Source: Candidatus Zhuqueibacterota bacterium (GTDB taxonomy: Bacteria > Zhuqueibacterota > Zhuqueibacteria > Zhuqueibacterales > Zhuqueibacteraceae). From it: a stretch of DNA of 34,379 nucleotides. Below the pieces are notes generated by a model that worked only from the letters and a program-made list of their open reading frames with translations, was not told where the DNA came from and did no database searches. Position 1 is the stretch's first letter, and each line of letters starts with the position of its first letter. The stretch is from positions 1 to 34,379 of the forward strand of contig JAKEEU010000320.1 of NCBI GenBank assembly GCA_022616415.1. Direction: 5' to 3'. Shown in pieces: positions 17,249-24,922 of the stretch. A program made the position numbers and the translations under genes.

Positions 17249-18373
17249 ATGAACAATTCCTTCAAATGGCCCCAGATTGCGGCATTCCGATTGACCCGCC
17301 ATCATTTAGCAGAACAAAATCAAGCGAATCTCACCACCGTTTGCCAAAACGTTTGCGGCATGCAAGCGCAACTGATGGCGGCTGCCGAAATGCAGTTATG
17401 GGCGCGGCGGCACGATCTCACCCGCGCAGATATCCATTCGGCGTTGTGGAAAAGCCGTGCTTTGGTCAAGACCTCCTTGATGCGCCAAACGCTCCATTTA
17501 ATACCTGCTGTTGATTTCTCCATTTATATCAGCGCCCTCAAAAGAAGCCGAGTTGAAGCACTACGAAGGATTATGTCCAGGTTCGGTATTATTCCAAAAG
17601 AGGCCGATGCCATGACGAAATCCATCGTGGAGGCGCTGCGTGCCGGCCCGATGACACAGCCCGAAATAATGGAGCAAATCATACCAAAAGTAGGAAAGAA
17701 GCTGAGGAAGTACATCGAGCTGGCCTGGAGCATTCAGGTATTCAGGTTGGCGCTCGTCGAGGGACTTATTTGTTACGGCCCCGAGCAAGACAAAAAAGCG
17801 ACTTTTATCCGGGTTGATCAATGGCTGCCAAAACGAAGAGCGGTCGATGAGCGCGAGGCTAAAGAGATACTCTTGCGCCGATACTTACGCACGTATGGCC
17901 CGGCCACGCTCCAGGATTTTTCCAAATGGGCAGGCATGCCGATGCCGGAGGCGCGTGCAGTTTGGCAGTCGCTCGAAAAAGAGTTGGTTGAAGTCAATAT
18001 CGAGGATAAGAAAATGTGGCTTCTCCGCGAAGATTTTCGCCGACTTGCAAACAGCGATCTTGATGGCCAAATCCTGCGTTTCTTGCCGCATTTCGATCCC
18101 TATCTGCTCGGCCATGCCGACAAGAACCATTTAGTGGACGCCGATTATTACAAACGGGTTTACCGCAATCAAGGCTGGATCTCGCCGGTGGTCTTGCTTA
18201 ATGGCAGGGTTGTCGGGACTTGGTCTTACACCCGTCGCGGGAAGCAATTGTCTTTGGAGATCGAGCCGTTTGAGAAATTTTCCAAAACGATTCATGCCGG
18301 AATTGAAGAAGAAGCAGCGAGCTTGGGAGATTTTTTGGAAACTTCGTGGGGAATTAAATTTAACAAGCCATAA
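17249..18373 (+). CDS. AlkZ/YcaQ-like winged-helix DNA glycosylase
   Basis: 374 residues from the ATG at 17249 (AAAGGATAG before it); the frame reaches further upstream without support. It belongs to the HTH_42 family of tandem winged-helix proteins. Near the N-terminus is VCGMQAQLMAAAEMQLWAR, with Gln39-Ala-Gln41 matching the Q-x-Q catalytic motif of AlkZ-like glycosylases. Later LRTYGPATLQDFSKWAG and FDPYLLGHADKNHL are typical family blocks. Relatives excise bulky alkylated bases or unhook interstrand crosslinks and often protect producers of DNA-damaging natural products. No biosynthetic cluster is visible here, so a general repair role is more likely. The substrate is inferred only from the family. 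Confidence 0.82.
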   Translation: MNNSFKWPQIAAFRLTRHHLAEQNQANLTTVCQNVCGMQAQLMAAAEMQLWARRHDLTRADIHSALWKSRALVKTSLMRQTLHLIPAVDFSIYISALKRSRVEALRRIMSRFGIIPKEADAMTKSIVEALRAGPMTQPEIMEQIIPKVGKKLRKYIELAWSIQVFRLALVEGLICYGPEQDKKATFIRVDQWLPKRRAVDEREAKEILLRRYLRTYGPATLQDFSKWAGMPMPEARAVWQSLEKELVEVNIEDKKMWLLREDFRRLANSDLDGQILRFLPHFDPYLLGHADKNHLVDADYYKRVYRNQGWISPVVLLNGRVVGTWSYTRRGKQLSLEIEPFEKFSKTIHAGIEEEAASLGDFLETSWGIKFNKP

Positions 18374-18375
18374 CC

Positions 18376-18453
18376 GTGCAACTCAAAATCACGTGGAAAT
18401 ATGTCATCGCCTTCATCGCGCTGAATCTGGTGATGATGGAATTTAAAAAGTGA
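18376..18453 (+). pseudogene. 25-codon open frame cut by a palindromic repeat
   Basis: A GTG two bases after the AlkZ-like stop opens a hydrophobic frame (QLKITWKYVIAFIALNLVMM, then EFKK). Its TGA overlaps the first bases of the AGTCGGACT element at 18452. It looks like the 5' end of a membrane-protein gene whose remainder was lost when the repeat arrived. A genuine tiny membrane peptide coupled to the AlkZ-like gene is the alternative. Confidence 0.35.
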
Positions 18454-18514
18454 AGTCGGACTTGGGCAGCCAGTTCAACAGATTTAAAAAATCTGCGTGC
18501 CCAAGTCCGACTTC
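18452..18514. repeat. AGTCGGACT-family palindrome, possible bidirectional terminator
   Basis: GAAGTCGGACTTGGGCA (18452-18468) is exactly complementary to 18498-18514. An inner CAGATTT / AAATCTG stem lies in the loop. It sits between the convergent AlkZ-like and amidohydrolase genes. Confidence 0.85.
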
Positions 18515-18517
18515 GCA

Positions 18518-19735
18518 TTATTGCGGAAATCGCGAGGCGTCGATGCCGGGAATGATCCGCAGCGCATTTTTGTAATAGAGTTTTTTCAGCACCTCGTCCG
18601 GCAGCTCCAGGCCGTACATTTTCCAAAACGCGTGGCGTCGGCGATAATAGTCAAAATACTCGTCCGCAGTCTCCAGCACGCGAAAGTAGACGTGATACTC
18701 TGCCGGCGCCCAAATGTCTTTTCCGAACATCACGCGATCCTGATATTTGACGAACCAATCGTGCGCAAAACGCGGCTGGCGGCCGGGATCGTAAATAATC
18801 GCGCCGATCTCCGTATACATGTTGGGAATCTCGTCGAGCACTTTTCCCAACCGGGCGAGATCGTTGGCCATCCACGCCATGTGGGCGCTGATGAAAATCG
18901 TCTGCGGATGTTTCTTGAAAACGTTGAACTGCTCATTCATCATCTGTTCCCACGAAGGCTCTTTCCCATGTTTGTAGCGATCAGGGAATTGCTTTAATTC
19001 CAGCCAGCGCTCGTTAAAACGATCATGCGGCTGCCAGAAAACCTTCGGCTCGGCGGTATGGATAAGCACCGGAATCTTGAGCTCGCCGCACTTGTCCCAA
19101 ATCGGGTCGAGACGTAGATCATCCACAGGAACGCGCTTGCCACTCGTGTCTTTCATCTCGAATCCCAAGTTTTTAAAAATTTTTAAACCACGGGCGCCGT
19201 TTTCAACGTCGGTCTCAAGCTCTCTCACGGCGCGTTCCGCCCATCCCGGCGCCCCGATGCCGGCAAAATCAATATTCGTGAAAATAATAAATCGGCCCGG
19301 GGCGGTCTTGTTGACGTTTTCTACGGACTTTTTGAGAAATTCTCCATCGTTTATGCGAGATTCTCTGGTCCCATCCTCTTTTTGAATTCGCCTAGACCCT
19401 CTGCCGCTGAGATTCACCATCACCGCCATGTTGAGCTTATCCATCTCTGCGACAATAGCCGCCAAATCTTGAGTCGGCATATTCCACTGGTGATTATGGA
19501 CATCGATAAACGGATATTTGGCGCGGGTCATCGGATGCTCCGGCACCACCAGCGTCGAGCGCGGCTCATATTCCTCGATTGACATGGTTTGGCCGTGCAC
19601 GCAGAGGGGGAGCAGGGAGAATAAAATCACCAAATAAAAATTAAGCCGGCTAAAAAGAATGTCATTCTGGAAGAATCTTTTTATGCATTTGCAGTATCCC
19701 GCTAAAAAAGTAAAAAGATTCCTGCGGAATGACAT
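18518..19735 (-). CDS. Exported amidohydrolase (Amidohydro_2, metal-dependent)
   Basis: About 405 residues from the ATG at 19735; the start is uncertain because the frame stays open to 19939. The hydrophobic signal segment LVILFSLLPLCVHGQ is preceded by about 40 residues, most of them encoded by a palindromic repeat. The catalytic domain has the HxH in FIDVHNHQW, His in VLIHTAEP, His in FISAHMAW, and Asp in VMFGKDIWAP, the metal and catalytic set of the TIM-barrel amidohydrolase-2 family (related decarboxylases and lactonases). The substrate is unknown. Export would place it in the periplasm or outside. The Nudix gene lies upstream on the same strand about 200 bases away. Confidence 0.8.
   Translation of the reverse strand: MSFRRNLFTFLAGYCKCIKRFFQNDILFSRLNFYLVILFSLLPLCVHGQTMSIEEYEPRSTLVVPEHPMTRAKYPFIDVHNHQWNMPTQDLAAIVAEMDKLNMAVMVNLSGRGSRRIQKEDGTRESRINDGEFLKKSVENVNKTAPGRFIIFTNIDFAGIGAPGWAERAVRELETDVENGARGLKIFKNLGFEMKDTSGKRVPVDDLRLDPIWDKCGELKIPVLIHTAEPKVFWQPHDRFNERWLELKQFPDRYKHGKEPSWEQMMNEQFNVFKKHPQTIFISAHMAWMANDLARLGKVLDEIPNMYTEIGAIIYDPGRQPRFAHDWFVKYQDRVMFGKDIWAPAEYHVYFRVLETADEYFDYYRRRHAFWKMYGLELPDEVLKKLYYKNALRIIPGIDASRFPQ
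19661..19733. repeat. GTCATTC-AAGATTC palindrome, copy 1, fused to amidohydrolase 5' end
   Basis: GTCATTCTGGAAGAATCTTTTT at the left pairs with AAAAAGATTCCTGCGGAATGAC at the right, about 22 bases per arm. It forms the first codons of the likely amidohydrolase frame. The other copy is at 29846-29916. Confidence 0.85.
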
Positions 19736-19935
19736 AAAAATAAGTCTTTGCGTCGTCAAGGTCATAGATTTCATGCCGCGGTTTACGGCAATACGGAATG
19801 AGCGAATCAACGGAAGTGAAATTTTCAACATGCGCTTGCCTGCCTTTCCGGTGAAAGAACTGGATTGAGGAGAATGGTGCTCAATTTTTATTTCTAAGAC
19901 GAGTTTTATGCTTTTTTGTTCAGCAAGAAAGCGCG

Positions 19936-20445
19936 TCATGCTTTCAATTCAATTTCGTGCCCCAACATCGCATCACCGTCAAACAAAAATCGCCCGGTGA
20001 ATTTCTTTCTCGCCAGCATCAGCGGAATCCACAGGCGATCGTCGGCCCACATTTTGTCGAATGGAATCTGCTCGATGGACGTCCAAATCGGGGTGGCCTC
20101 ATCCGTCTCCTGTGGCTCGCCTTCGCAATCGCGGGCGCGAAACACCTCGACGTGGATGGAGAGTCCATCGACAAATTGAAAGCAAAGCTCGCCGCAATGC
20201 TCGATGCCGATGGGTGTGACTCGCAGTTCCTCCTGCACTTCCCGAATCGCGGCTTGCAACGGCAACTCCCCGTTGTCGAGGCGTCCGCCCGGCGCGTTGA
20301 TTTTGCCGGCGCCAAGCCCCCGCTTTTTGTGAATCAGCAAAACCTGCCCATCACGAATGACAAAAAGCAGCACGGCCGGCTGCTCCGCTTTCCAGCTCGA
20401 CCAGTCGATATCTTCAAAACGGGTGTACGAACGAGTATTGGCCAT
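19936..20445 (-). CDS. Nudix hydrolase
   Basis: 169 residues with an AAGGAAAAGAAAT site before the ATG. The Nudix box is GRLDNGELPLQAAIREVQEE, followed by LRV. It fits GX5EX7REUXEEXGU except that the late Gly is Arg, a tolerated but uncommon change. The upstream strand KKRGLGAGKINAPGG resembles the MTH1/MutT-like 8-oxo-dGTP and oxidised-purine diphosphatases (GxGKxNxPGG). The reaction is likely hydrolysis of an oxidised nucleoside triphosphate to the monophosphate in the cytoplasm. The C-terminal DDRLWIPLMLARKKFTGRF also fits this MTH1-type subgroup. Confidence 0.87.
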   Translation of the reverse strand: MANTRSYTRFEDIDWSSWKAEQPAVLLFVIRDGQVLLIHKKRGLGAGKINAPGGRLDNGELPLQAAIREVQEELRVTPIGIEHCGELCFQFVDGLSIHVEVFRARDCEGEPQETDEATPIWTSIEQIPFDKMWADDRLWIPLMLARKKFTGRFLFDGDAMLGHEIELKA

Positions 20446-20548
20446 ATTTCTTTTCCTTACATAAGATTTTTCATAATGCGATTTAAAAACTTCAAAGTCA
20501 ACTGGATTTTAACAAAAGGCTTAATCCTTCAGTTATCAGTGGACAAAT

Positions 20549-20630
20549 GTCATCGCGAGTCCTGCGCTTTTCAGCGGGACGAAGCGATCTCCTCGGAAGG
20601 CGGGAGATTGCTTCATTCGTTCGCAATGGC
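20549..20630. repeat. GTCATCGCGAG / AAGCAATC-type dispersed repeat
   Basis: It starts GTCATCGCGAGTCCTGC and ends GATTGCTTCATTCGTTCGCAAT, with imperfect pairing of the ends. It is the same general type as the element at the right window edge. It fills part of the 420-base gap between the Nudix and YgjV-like genes. Confidence 0.65.
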
Positions 20631-20737
20631 CGCCAATAATTGATATCTTATAAAAAGACTTTGACTTGACGATTTGTGTTCGTTTATGCATATTTAGAGT
20701 ATTACCCTGAAAAACTATCATAACAGCAAAGACTTTG

Positions 20738-20803
20738 AAAGGCAGAATAATGGTTCGGCAGAATGATTTAAAAATTATTCTGCCAAATTATCATTCTGCC
20801 TTT
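20738..20803. repeat. GGCAGAATAAT inverted repeat
   Basis: AAAGGCAGAATAAT...GGCAGAATGAT pairs with ATTATTCTGCC...ATCATTCTGCCTTT, about 30 bases per arm with four mismatches. GGCAGAAT occurs twice in each arm, so the element is a doubled palindrome. It lies 63 bases upstream of the YgjV-like gene. Confidence 0.75.
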
Positions 20804-20865
20804 GGCTGCGCCCGTTGGGTTGCGGCGAATGTCCCCAAAGTATTAACAACGAAAAGGTTTCTACA

Positions 20866-21501
20866 GTGATTCCCCTAGCGTATCAAATTCTCGGTTACAC
20901 CGGTTCCGTTCTCGTTGCCGTCGCGCTGATGATGGCCTCGATTATCAAACTCAGGATCATCAGCCTGTGTGGCGCGACTTGTTTTGCCATTTATGGCTTG
21001 GCGATCAAGGCTTATCCGGTGGCCGGATTGAATTTTCTGATTATTCTGATTCATTGTTATCATTTGTATGACGCCTTTACCGCCAAAGAGTATTTCAAGA
21101 TCCTTGCCGTGCGGCCGGAGTCGGATTATCTCCGCTACTTTCTGAATTTTTACGATCACGAAATCAAACACTTTTTGCCCGATTTCTTATATCGTCAATC
21201 TGAAACCCAGCTTACCTTTTTCATTCTGCGCGACATGGTTCCAGCGGGTTTGTTCATAGCCGAGCCGCAAGCTGGCGACACCTTGTTCATAAAGATCGAT
21301 TTTGTCATTCCGGGTTATCGAGATTTTAAAATTGGGAGGTTCTTGTTTGCGGAGAAGGCCGAGGTGTTCAAAGAAAGGGGGGTACGAAAAATTTCCAGCG
21401 CGCCGGGAAGCCCCAAACACGAAGCGTATTTGCGCAGCATGGGATTTGTGCCGGAAAGCTCAATGGCCGGCGAGCGTTTGTACAGCTTGATGATCGCGTA
21501 A
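20866..21501 (+). CDS. YgjV-like membrane domain fused to a GNAT-like domain
   Basis: 211 residues from the GTG at 20866, where the hydrophobic YgjV-type start IPLAYQILGYTGSVLVAVAL begins and GAAAAGG lies 8 bases before. Three helices fill residues 1-75 (later ATCFAIYGLAI and AGLNFLIILIHCYHLYDAF). From about residue 90 a soluble part has acetyltransferase-like features: FILRDMVPAGLFIAE strands, DFVIPGYRDFKIGRFLF, and SPKHEAYLRSMGFV, which resembles the GNAT end. The canonical acetyl-CoA loop (R/Q-x-x-G-x-G/A) is not obvious, so activity is uncertain. The role is unknown. It is monocistronic, with a strong terminator downstream. Confidence 0.72.
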   Translation: MIPLAYQILGYTGSVLVAVALMMASIIKLRIISLCGATCFAIYGLAIKAYPVAGLNFLIILIHCYHLYDAFTAKEYFKILAVRPESDYLRYFLNFYDHEIKHFLPDFLYRQSETQLTFFILRDMVPAGLFIAEPQAGDTLFIKIDFVIPGYRDFKIGRFLFAEKAEVFKERGVRKISSAPGSPKHEAYLRSMGFVPESSMAGERLYSLMIA

Positions 21502-21540
21502 AAAGTGTTGCAAACCATTCTTGCTCGTCAATTCGAAACA

Positions 21541-21572
21541 AAAGCGCCGCGGTGGTTTGGCCGCGGCGCTTT
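21541..21572. terminator. Strong GC-rich bidirectional terminator
   Basis: AAAGCGCCGCGG (21541-21552) and CCGCGGCGCTTT (21561-21572) form a perfect 12-bp stem with an 8-base loop. It has A-rich and T-rich flanks and lies between convergent genes ending at 21501 and 21612. Confidence 0.85.
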
Positions 21573-21611
21573 GAATTTTCGCGCCATCCACGTTTGTCCA
21601 TTCCGTCCGTG

Positions 21612-22031
21612 TTATCTTGCCTGTATCATTTTCCTTGTTCTTGTAAAGGCTCCTGCCTTCATGACCAACAGATAAATTCCGCTTGGCACGGGCTGGCCTG
21701 ACTCATTCCGGCCATCCCAGGTGATTTCATACCCACCGGCGGGCCGTTTTCCTTCAAACAGTGTCGCAATATGCTGGTTCATGAGATTAAGCACTTCGAG
21801 ATGTACCACGCTTGTGGATGGCACTTGGAATTTTATCCGAGTCTCGGGATTAAATGGGTTCGGGTAATTTTGCGTGAGGTCAAATACCCGAGGCTGTTGG
21901 GATGGCTGTTCCGCCACTGCCGTGGACAGGTCGCCATTGAACTTTACAATCAGAGGCCGCAAAAAATCCCGTAGCCCAACCTGCAGTCGGACTCGCAAAA
22001 GTAAGGCCCACGTATATATTGACAAACTCAC
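21612..22031 (-). pseudogene. Orphan C-terminal secretion/sorting domain (copy 1)
   Basis: 139 codons. From about residue 28 (IVKFNGDLSTAVAE) it is only a C-terminal sorting domain: FDLTQNYPNPFNPETRIKF, then VHLEVLNLMNQHIATLF, GGYEITWDGRNESGQPVPSG and IYLLVMKAGAFTRTRKM. This FlgD-Ig-like/type IX-style domain normally ends large secreted proteins. Here there is no cargo and no signal peptide. The first 18 codons come from the AGTCGGACT repeat at 21985-22048. It is therefore read as the decayed 3' end of a secreted-protein gene; a functional stand-alone domain cannot be excluded. Confidence 0.7.
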
Positions 22032-22048
22032 ATGCGCAAGTCCGACCT
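21985..22048. repeat. AGTCGGACT-family palindromic element
   Basis: AGTCGGACTCGC (from 21985) pairs with GCGCAAGTCCGACCT (to 22048). Its inner end abuts the sorting-domain frame and supplies that frame's GTG. Confidence 0.7.
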
Positions 22049-22063
22049 TGTAGCATTGCCTGC

Positions 22064-22621
22064 TTAATCATCGTCTCCTTCAGCGATGGTGCCGTTAAAG
22101 ATCAGCACCCCGGAACCCGGTGCGGTCTCCTGCAGGGTTCCGGAGATTTTCATTCCTGAAAAGTCTCCACTGCCTTGCCCGACTCCGGCAACCGAAATTT
22201 GGCCGGCCGTGATTTGTCCATTATAGTGGCCCTCAAAAACGCCGCTGAGGTTGCGCGCTGGCCAACTCACCTCGTCCCTGAAAGTGCCCCAAGCGTTGCC
22301 ATTCCCGGTTGCCAGCTCGATGTTGGCATTGAACTCATTACGGACATCCATGCCCACCAAATCACCGGTGATAGGAGCGCCTGTCGTCACGAAGCCGCGA
22401 ATGTGTAACACGCCTTCATCATCGACAAATTGCCGCCCAGGATCGACAACTTGGGCTTGGGTTCCGTCGGCCGTGAAAGTAATGGGCGTTACTGTTGGCT
22501 TCGCCAAAGTTGTTGGCTTTTTGCTTCCGGTTAACGCTGGGGAAATGGGATTTTGTTTTCCGCAGCCGTTAATGATCAAAGCTGCGCCAGCGAGCGCGAG
22601 AAAAAAGACTCTGCGTTTCAT
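22064..22621 (-). CDS. Predicted lipoprotein with beta-rich C-terminal domain
   Basis: 185 residues from the ATG at 22621 (TAAGGAG before it). The signal is MKRRVFFLALAGAALIINGC, where the last Cys is the lipidation site. A Pro/Thr-rich linker precedes a beta-rich domain with the segments RQFVDDEGVLHIRGFVTTG, GTFRDEVSWPARNLSGVFEG and GDFSGMKISGTLQE, ending in acidic residues. I do not recognise the family, but the pattern suggests a small lipocalin-like or YceI-like barrel. It lies between the two orphan sorting-domain loci on the same strand and has its own ribosome site. Confidence 0.72.
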   Translation of the reverse strand: MKRRVFFLALAGAALIINGCGKQNPISPALTGSKKPTTLAKPTVTPITFTADGTQAQVVDPGRQFVDDEGVLHIRGFVTTGAPITGDLVGMDVRNEFNANIELATGNGNAWGTFRDEVSWPARNLSGVFEGHYNGQITAGQISVAGVGQGSGDFSGMKISGTLQETAPGSGVLIFNGTIAEGDDD

Positions 22622-22677
22622 AAAAATTTTCTCCTTAAAAATAACCTGGTAAAAGTACTGCAGTAAATTAAGTCGGT

Positions 22678-22736
22678 GAGTCGGGCTTTTGCTTCCGGAG
22701 GCTCCGAAGTTTTTCACGTCAGCGAAAGTCCGACTG
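22678..22736. repeat. AGTCGGACT-family palindromic element
   Basis: GAGTCGGGCTTTT (22678-22690) pairs imperfectly with GAAAGTCCGACTGC (to 22736), and an inner CTTCCGGAG/CTCCGAAG hairpin lies between. It sits upstream of the lipoprotein gene. Confidence 0.55.
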
Positions 22737-22866
22737 CAAGTCTTTATGGTGTCGTCTCGGCACTTTGAGGTTTTCGCTTTCTTCGCAATAGCTCATTCAG
22801 ATGACCATGCTTGAAAAACCTCGAGTCTCAACGACTCAATGGGATCACTTTTTAGCACTTGTAGCA

Positions 22867-23339
22867 CTATCTCGCCAGCACCATCTTCCTCGTCTGGCTA
22901 AATTTACCTGCTTGCATCTTCAGGAGATAAATTCCGCTGGGCGCGGGTTGGCCTGAATCATTCCGGCCATCCCAAGTGATTTCATACTCGCCTGCCGGTC
23001 GCTTTCCTTGCATCAGTGTTGTGACGTGTTGGCCCATCAGGTTGAGCACTTCCAATTGTACCCAGCTTACCGACGGCACTTGGAATTTAATGCGGGTCTC
23101 CGGATAGCCGAAGGTTCCGCGCGCGGAAAACGGATTGGGGTAATTTTGCAAGAGGTCAAAGGTCTGCGGCTGGCTGTTCGATGGTCGTTCCGCTACGGCG
23201 GTGGCCAGGTTGCCATTGAATTTCATAATCTTGGAAACTCCCGCAGCCCAACCCGTCTTTGTGCTGAAGCGGTGTGGACAATCGCCAGCCTGCCAAGCAC
23301 GAAAAACACCGTGAGCCAAAACAGTTTCTTTGTACTCAT
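22867..23339 (-). pseudogene. Signal peptide plus sorting domain split by frameshift (copy 2)
   Basis: At 23339, after an AAGGAGGAG site, a 38-codon frame encodes a good signal peptide (MSTKKLFWLTVFFVLGRLAI, then VHTASAQRRVGLREF) and stops at 23223-23225. That TGA overlaps an ATG opening the frame MKFNGNLATAVAERPSNSQP. This second frame carries a complete sorting domain: LLQNYPNPFSARGTFGYPE, WVQLEVLNLMGQHVTTLM, GEYEITWDGRNDSGQPAPSG and FSQTRKMVLAR. Copy 1 keeps both parts (VGLRDF and KFNGD) in one frame with 7 more bases at this point, so a short deletion split copy 2. No cargo domain remains. Translational coupling through the ATGA overlap is a formal alternative. Confidence 0.7.
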
Positions 23340-23504
23340 GTTGCTCCTCCTTATCGATCTGTTAAGTTTTCTTGAAAGGAACTATGGTTAAATTGTATAG
23401 ACCTTCAAGGCATGGTCATCTGAAGGATCAATCTTGTCATAGAGATATTCTCCTTTTGTGAAATTCTAAAATGAAGTTTCACGTTATCGGCAGACCTGTC
23501 GGCG

Positions 23505-24887
23505 TCATTTGTTTAAACTCAACCCTTTTTGCCTGATGAGCGCATAAATCTCCTCGAGTTCCGCGGGCACACCAGCCGTGAGATTTTCCGCGCCTGTTTC
23601 CGTGATCAAAACGGTGTCTTCCAAACGCAGATGAGTTTTTTGATCGCGAAATTCCAAAAGCGGCTCGACGTTGAAAACGACGCCTGGCTCGAAAGGTTGG
23701 CTTTGATCAAAGTATGAGCCAACGTCATGAACCGATATTCCCACGTAATGACCGATGTAACGGTTAAGCGCCAAAAATTCTTTTTGAAACCCATGCTTTT
23801 TGTAAACTTCTTCAGCCAAGTCTTTCAAACTTTTTAGACTCACGCCTGGCTTCATCGCCGCCATCACGGTGTTGCGCGCGTCAAGAATGCAGCGATACAT
23901 TTTCTCTTGTTCCGGCGTGAACCGGCCCGAGACCGGCCATGTGCGTGTGATATCCGACGTGTAGTAATCGTAATCCGAGCCGTAATCCATATAGACGATT
24001 TCGCCGGCTTGCATTCGACGGTTGTTCGTGATGTAGTGCCAGGTAATCGTGTTGGGGCCGGAAGCGACTATCGGTGGAAACGCCTCGCCGCGCGCGCCGA
24101 GCTTGGTGTAGATAAATCGCGCCGCCGCTTCCAGCTCGTATTCATACATGCCAGGGCGTGTCCCCTTCATCGCCTCCTTTACGCCCTCCGCGCCAATCTG
24201 GCCGCTCTTGCGCATGCGCGAAATTTCATACGGCGATTTAACCCAACGCATTTTGTCGAGCAAGGGATTGATATCTTCCAATTCCAATTGCGGCGCTAAC
24301 TGGTGAAGGAAGCTGATGGCCTGTTTAATCTCCGGAATGTTGCGATAAATCGGATGCGCCACGTATTTCAAATCATGCGTCTCAATTTCGCGACGTGAAT
24401 TTTGAATATTGTCCTGCGAAGTCAGCGGCAAATAAAGCCTTTTGGCCTGCAGTGCGAGCCCCGAAAGCTGTATCAGAAAATCTTCCAACGGCTGCACGGC
24501 GGTCAAGCCGTAAATTTCCTCGCGCTTGTCTACTTGCCAAATTCCCGGCCCCTGAATGCGAACTTCGTAATCGGAGCGTTTGCGGGCAAAAAGCAGCGCG
24601 CGCTGATTTTTCCCAACCAGGACCAATACCGCATCCGGCTCCTCGATGCCGGTCAAATAATAGAAATCCGGCGACTGCCGAAACTTGAGCGGATAGATTT
24701 GCTCTTTGGCGGCAAAGATGACGGCGATACCGTCCGGAATTTGCTTGAATAATTTTTCCCGTCGCGTCACGAATTCGCTTTTGTCAAAGGACGCTTGCGC
24801 AAAGGCATGAAAAGGAGTTGCCGTGAAAACATACGCCAGAATCGCAATCGCGATGAAGCGCAAAAATATTCTACGCGAACACTGCAT
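23505..24887 (-). CDS. pepP: Exported Xaa-Pro aminopeptidase (M24B)
   Basis: 460 residues with a signal peptide (FLRFIAIAILAYVFTATP, then AFA-QAS). An N-terminal AMP_N-type creatinase domain (residues about 35-180) has RQSPDFYYLTGIEEPDAVLVL. The pita-bread peptidase domain has all five metal ligands: two Asp in YMDYGSDYDYYTSDITRTWP, His in NRYIGHYVGISVHDVGS, Glu in FNVEPLLEF and Glu in LRLEDTVLIT. The upstream His of the active site lies in GPNTITWHYITNNR. It removes N-terminal residues next to proline from peptides. Most bacterial PepP is cytosolic, so the signal peptide implies periplasmic peptide processing. The ATG at 24887 is well placed and the next gene upstream is 35 bases away. Confidence 0.92.
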   Translation of the reverse strand: MQCSRRIFLRFIAIAILAYVFTATPFHAFAQASFDKSEFVTRREKLFKQIPDGIAVIFAAKEQIYPLKFRQSPDFYYLTGIEEPDAVLVLVGKNQRALLFARKRSDYEVRIQGPGIWQVDKREEIYGLTAVQPLEDFLIQLSGLALQAKRLYLPLTSQDNIQNSRREIETHDLKYVAHPIYRNIPEIKQAISFLHQLAPQLELEDINPLLDKMRWVKSPYEISRMRKSGQIGAEGVKEAMKGTRPGMYEYELEAAARFIYTKLGARGEAFPPIVASGPNTITWHYITNNRRMQAGEIVYMDYGSDYDYYTSDITRTWPVSGRFTPEQEKMYRCILDARNTVMAAMKPGVSLKSLKDLAEEVYKKHGFQKEFLALNRYIGHYVGISVHDVGSYFDQSQPFEPGVVFNVEPLLEFRDQKTHLRLEDTVLITETGAENLTAGVPAELEEIYALIRQKGLSLNK

Positions 24888-24922
24888 ATCATTGTACTCC
24901 GGTTTACTTCATTTGTAAAAAG

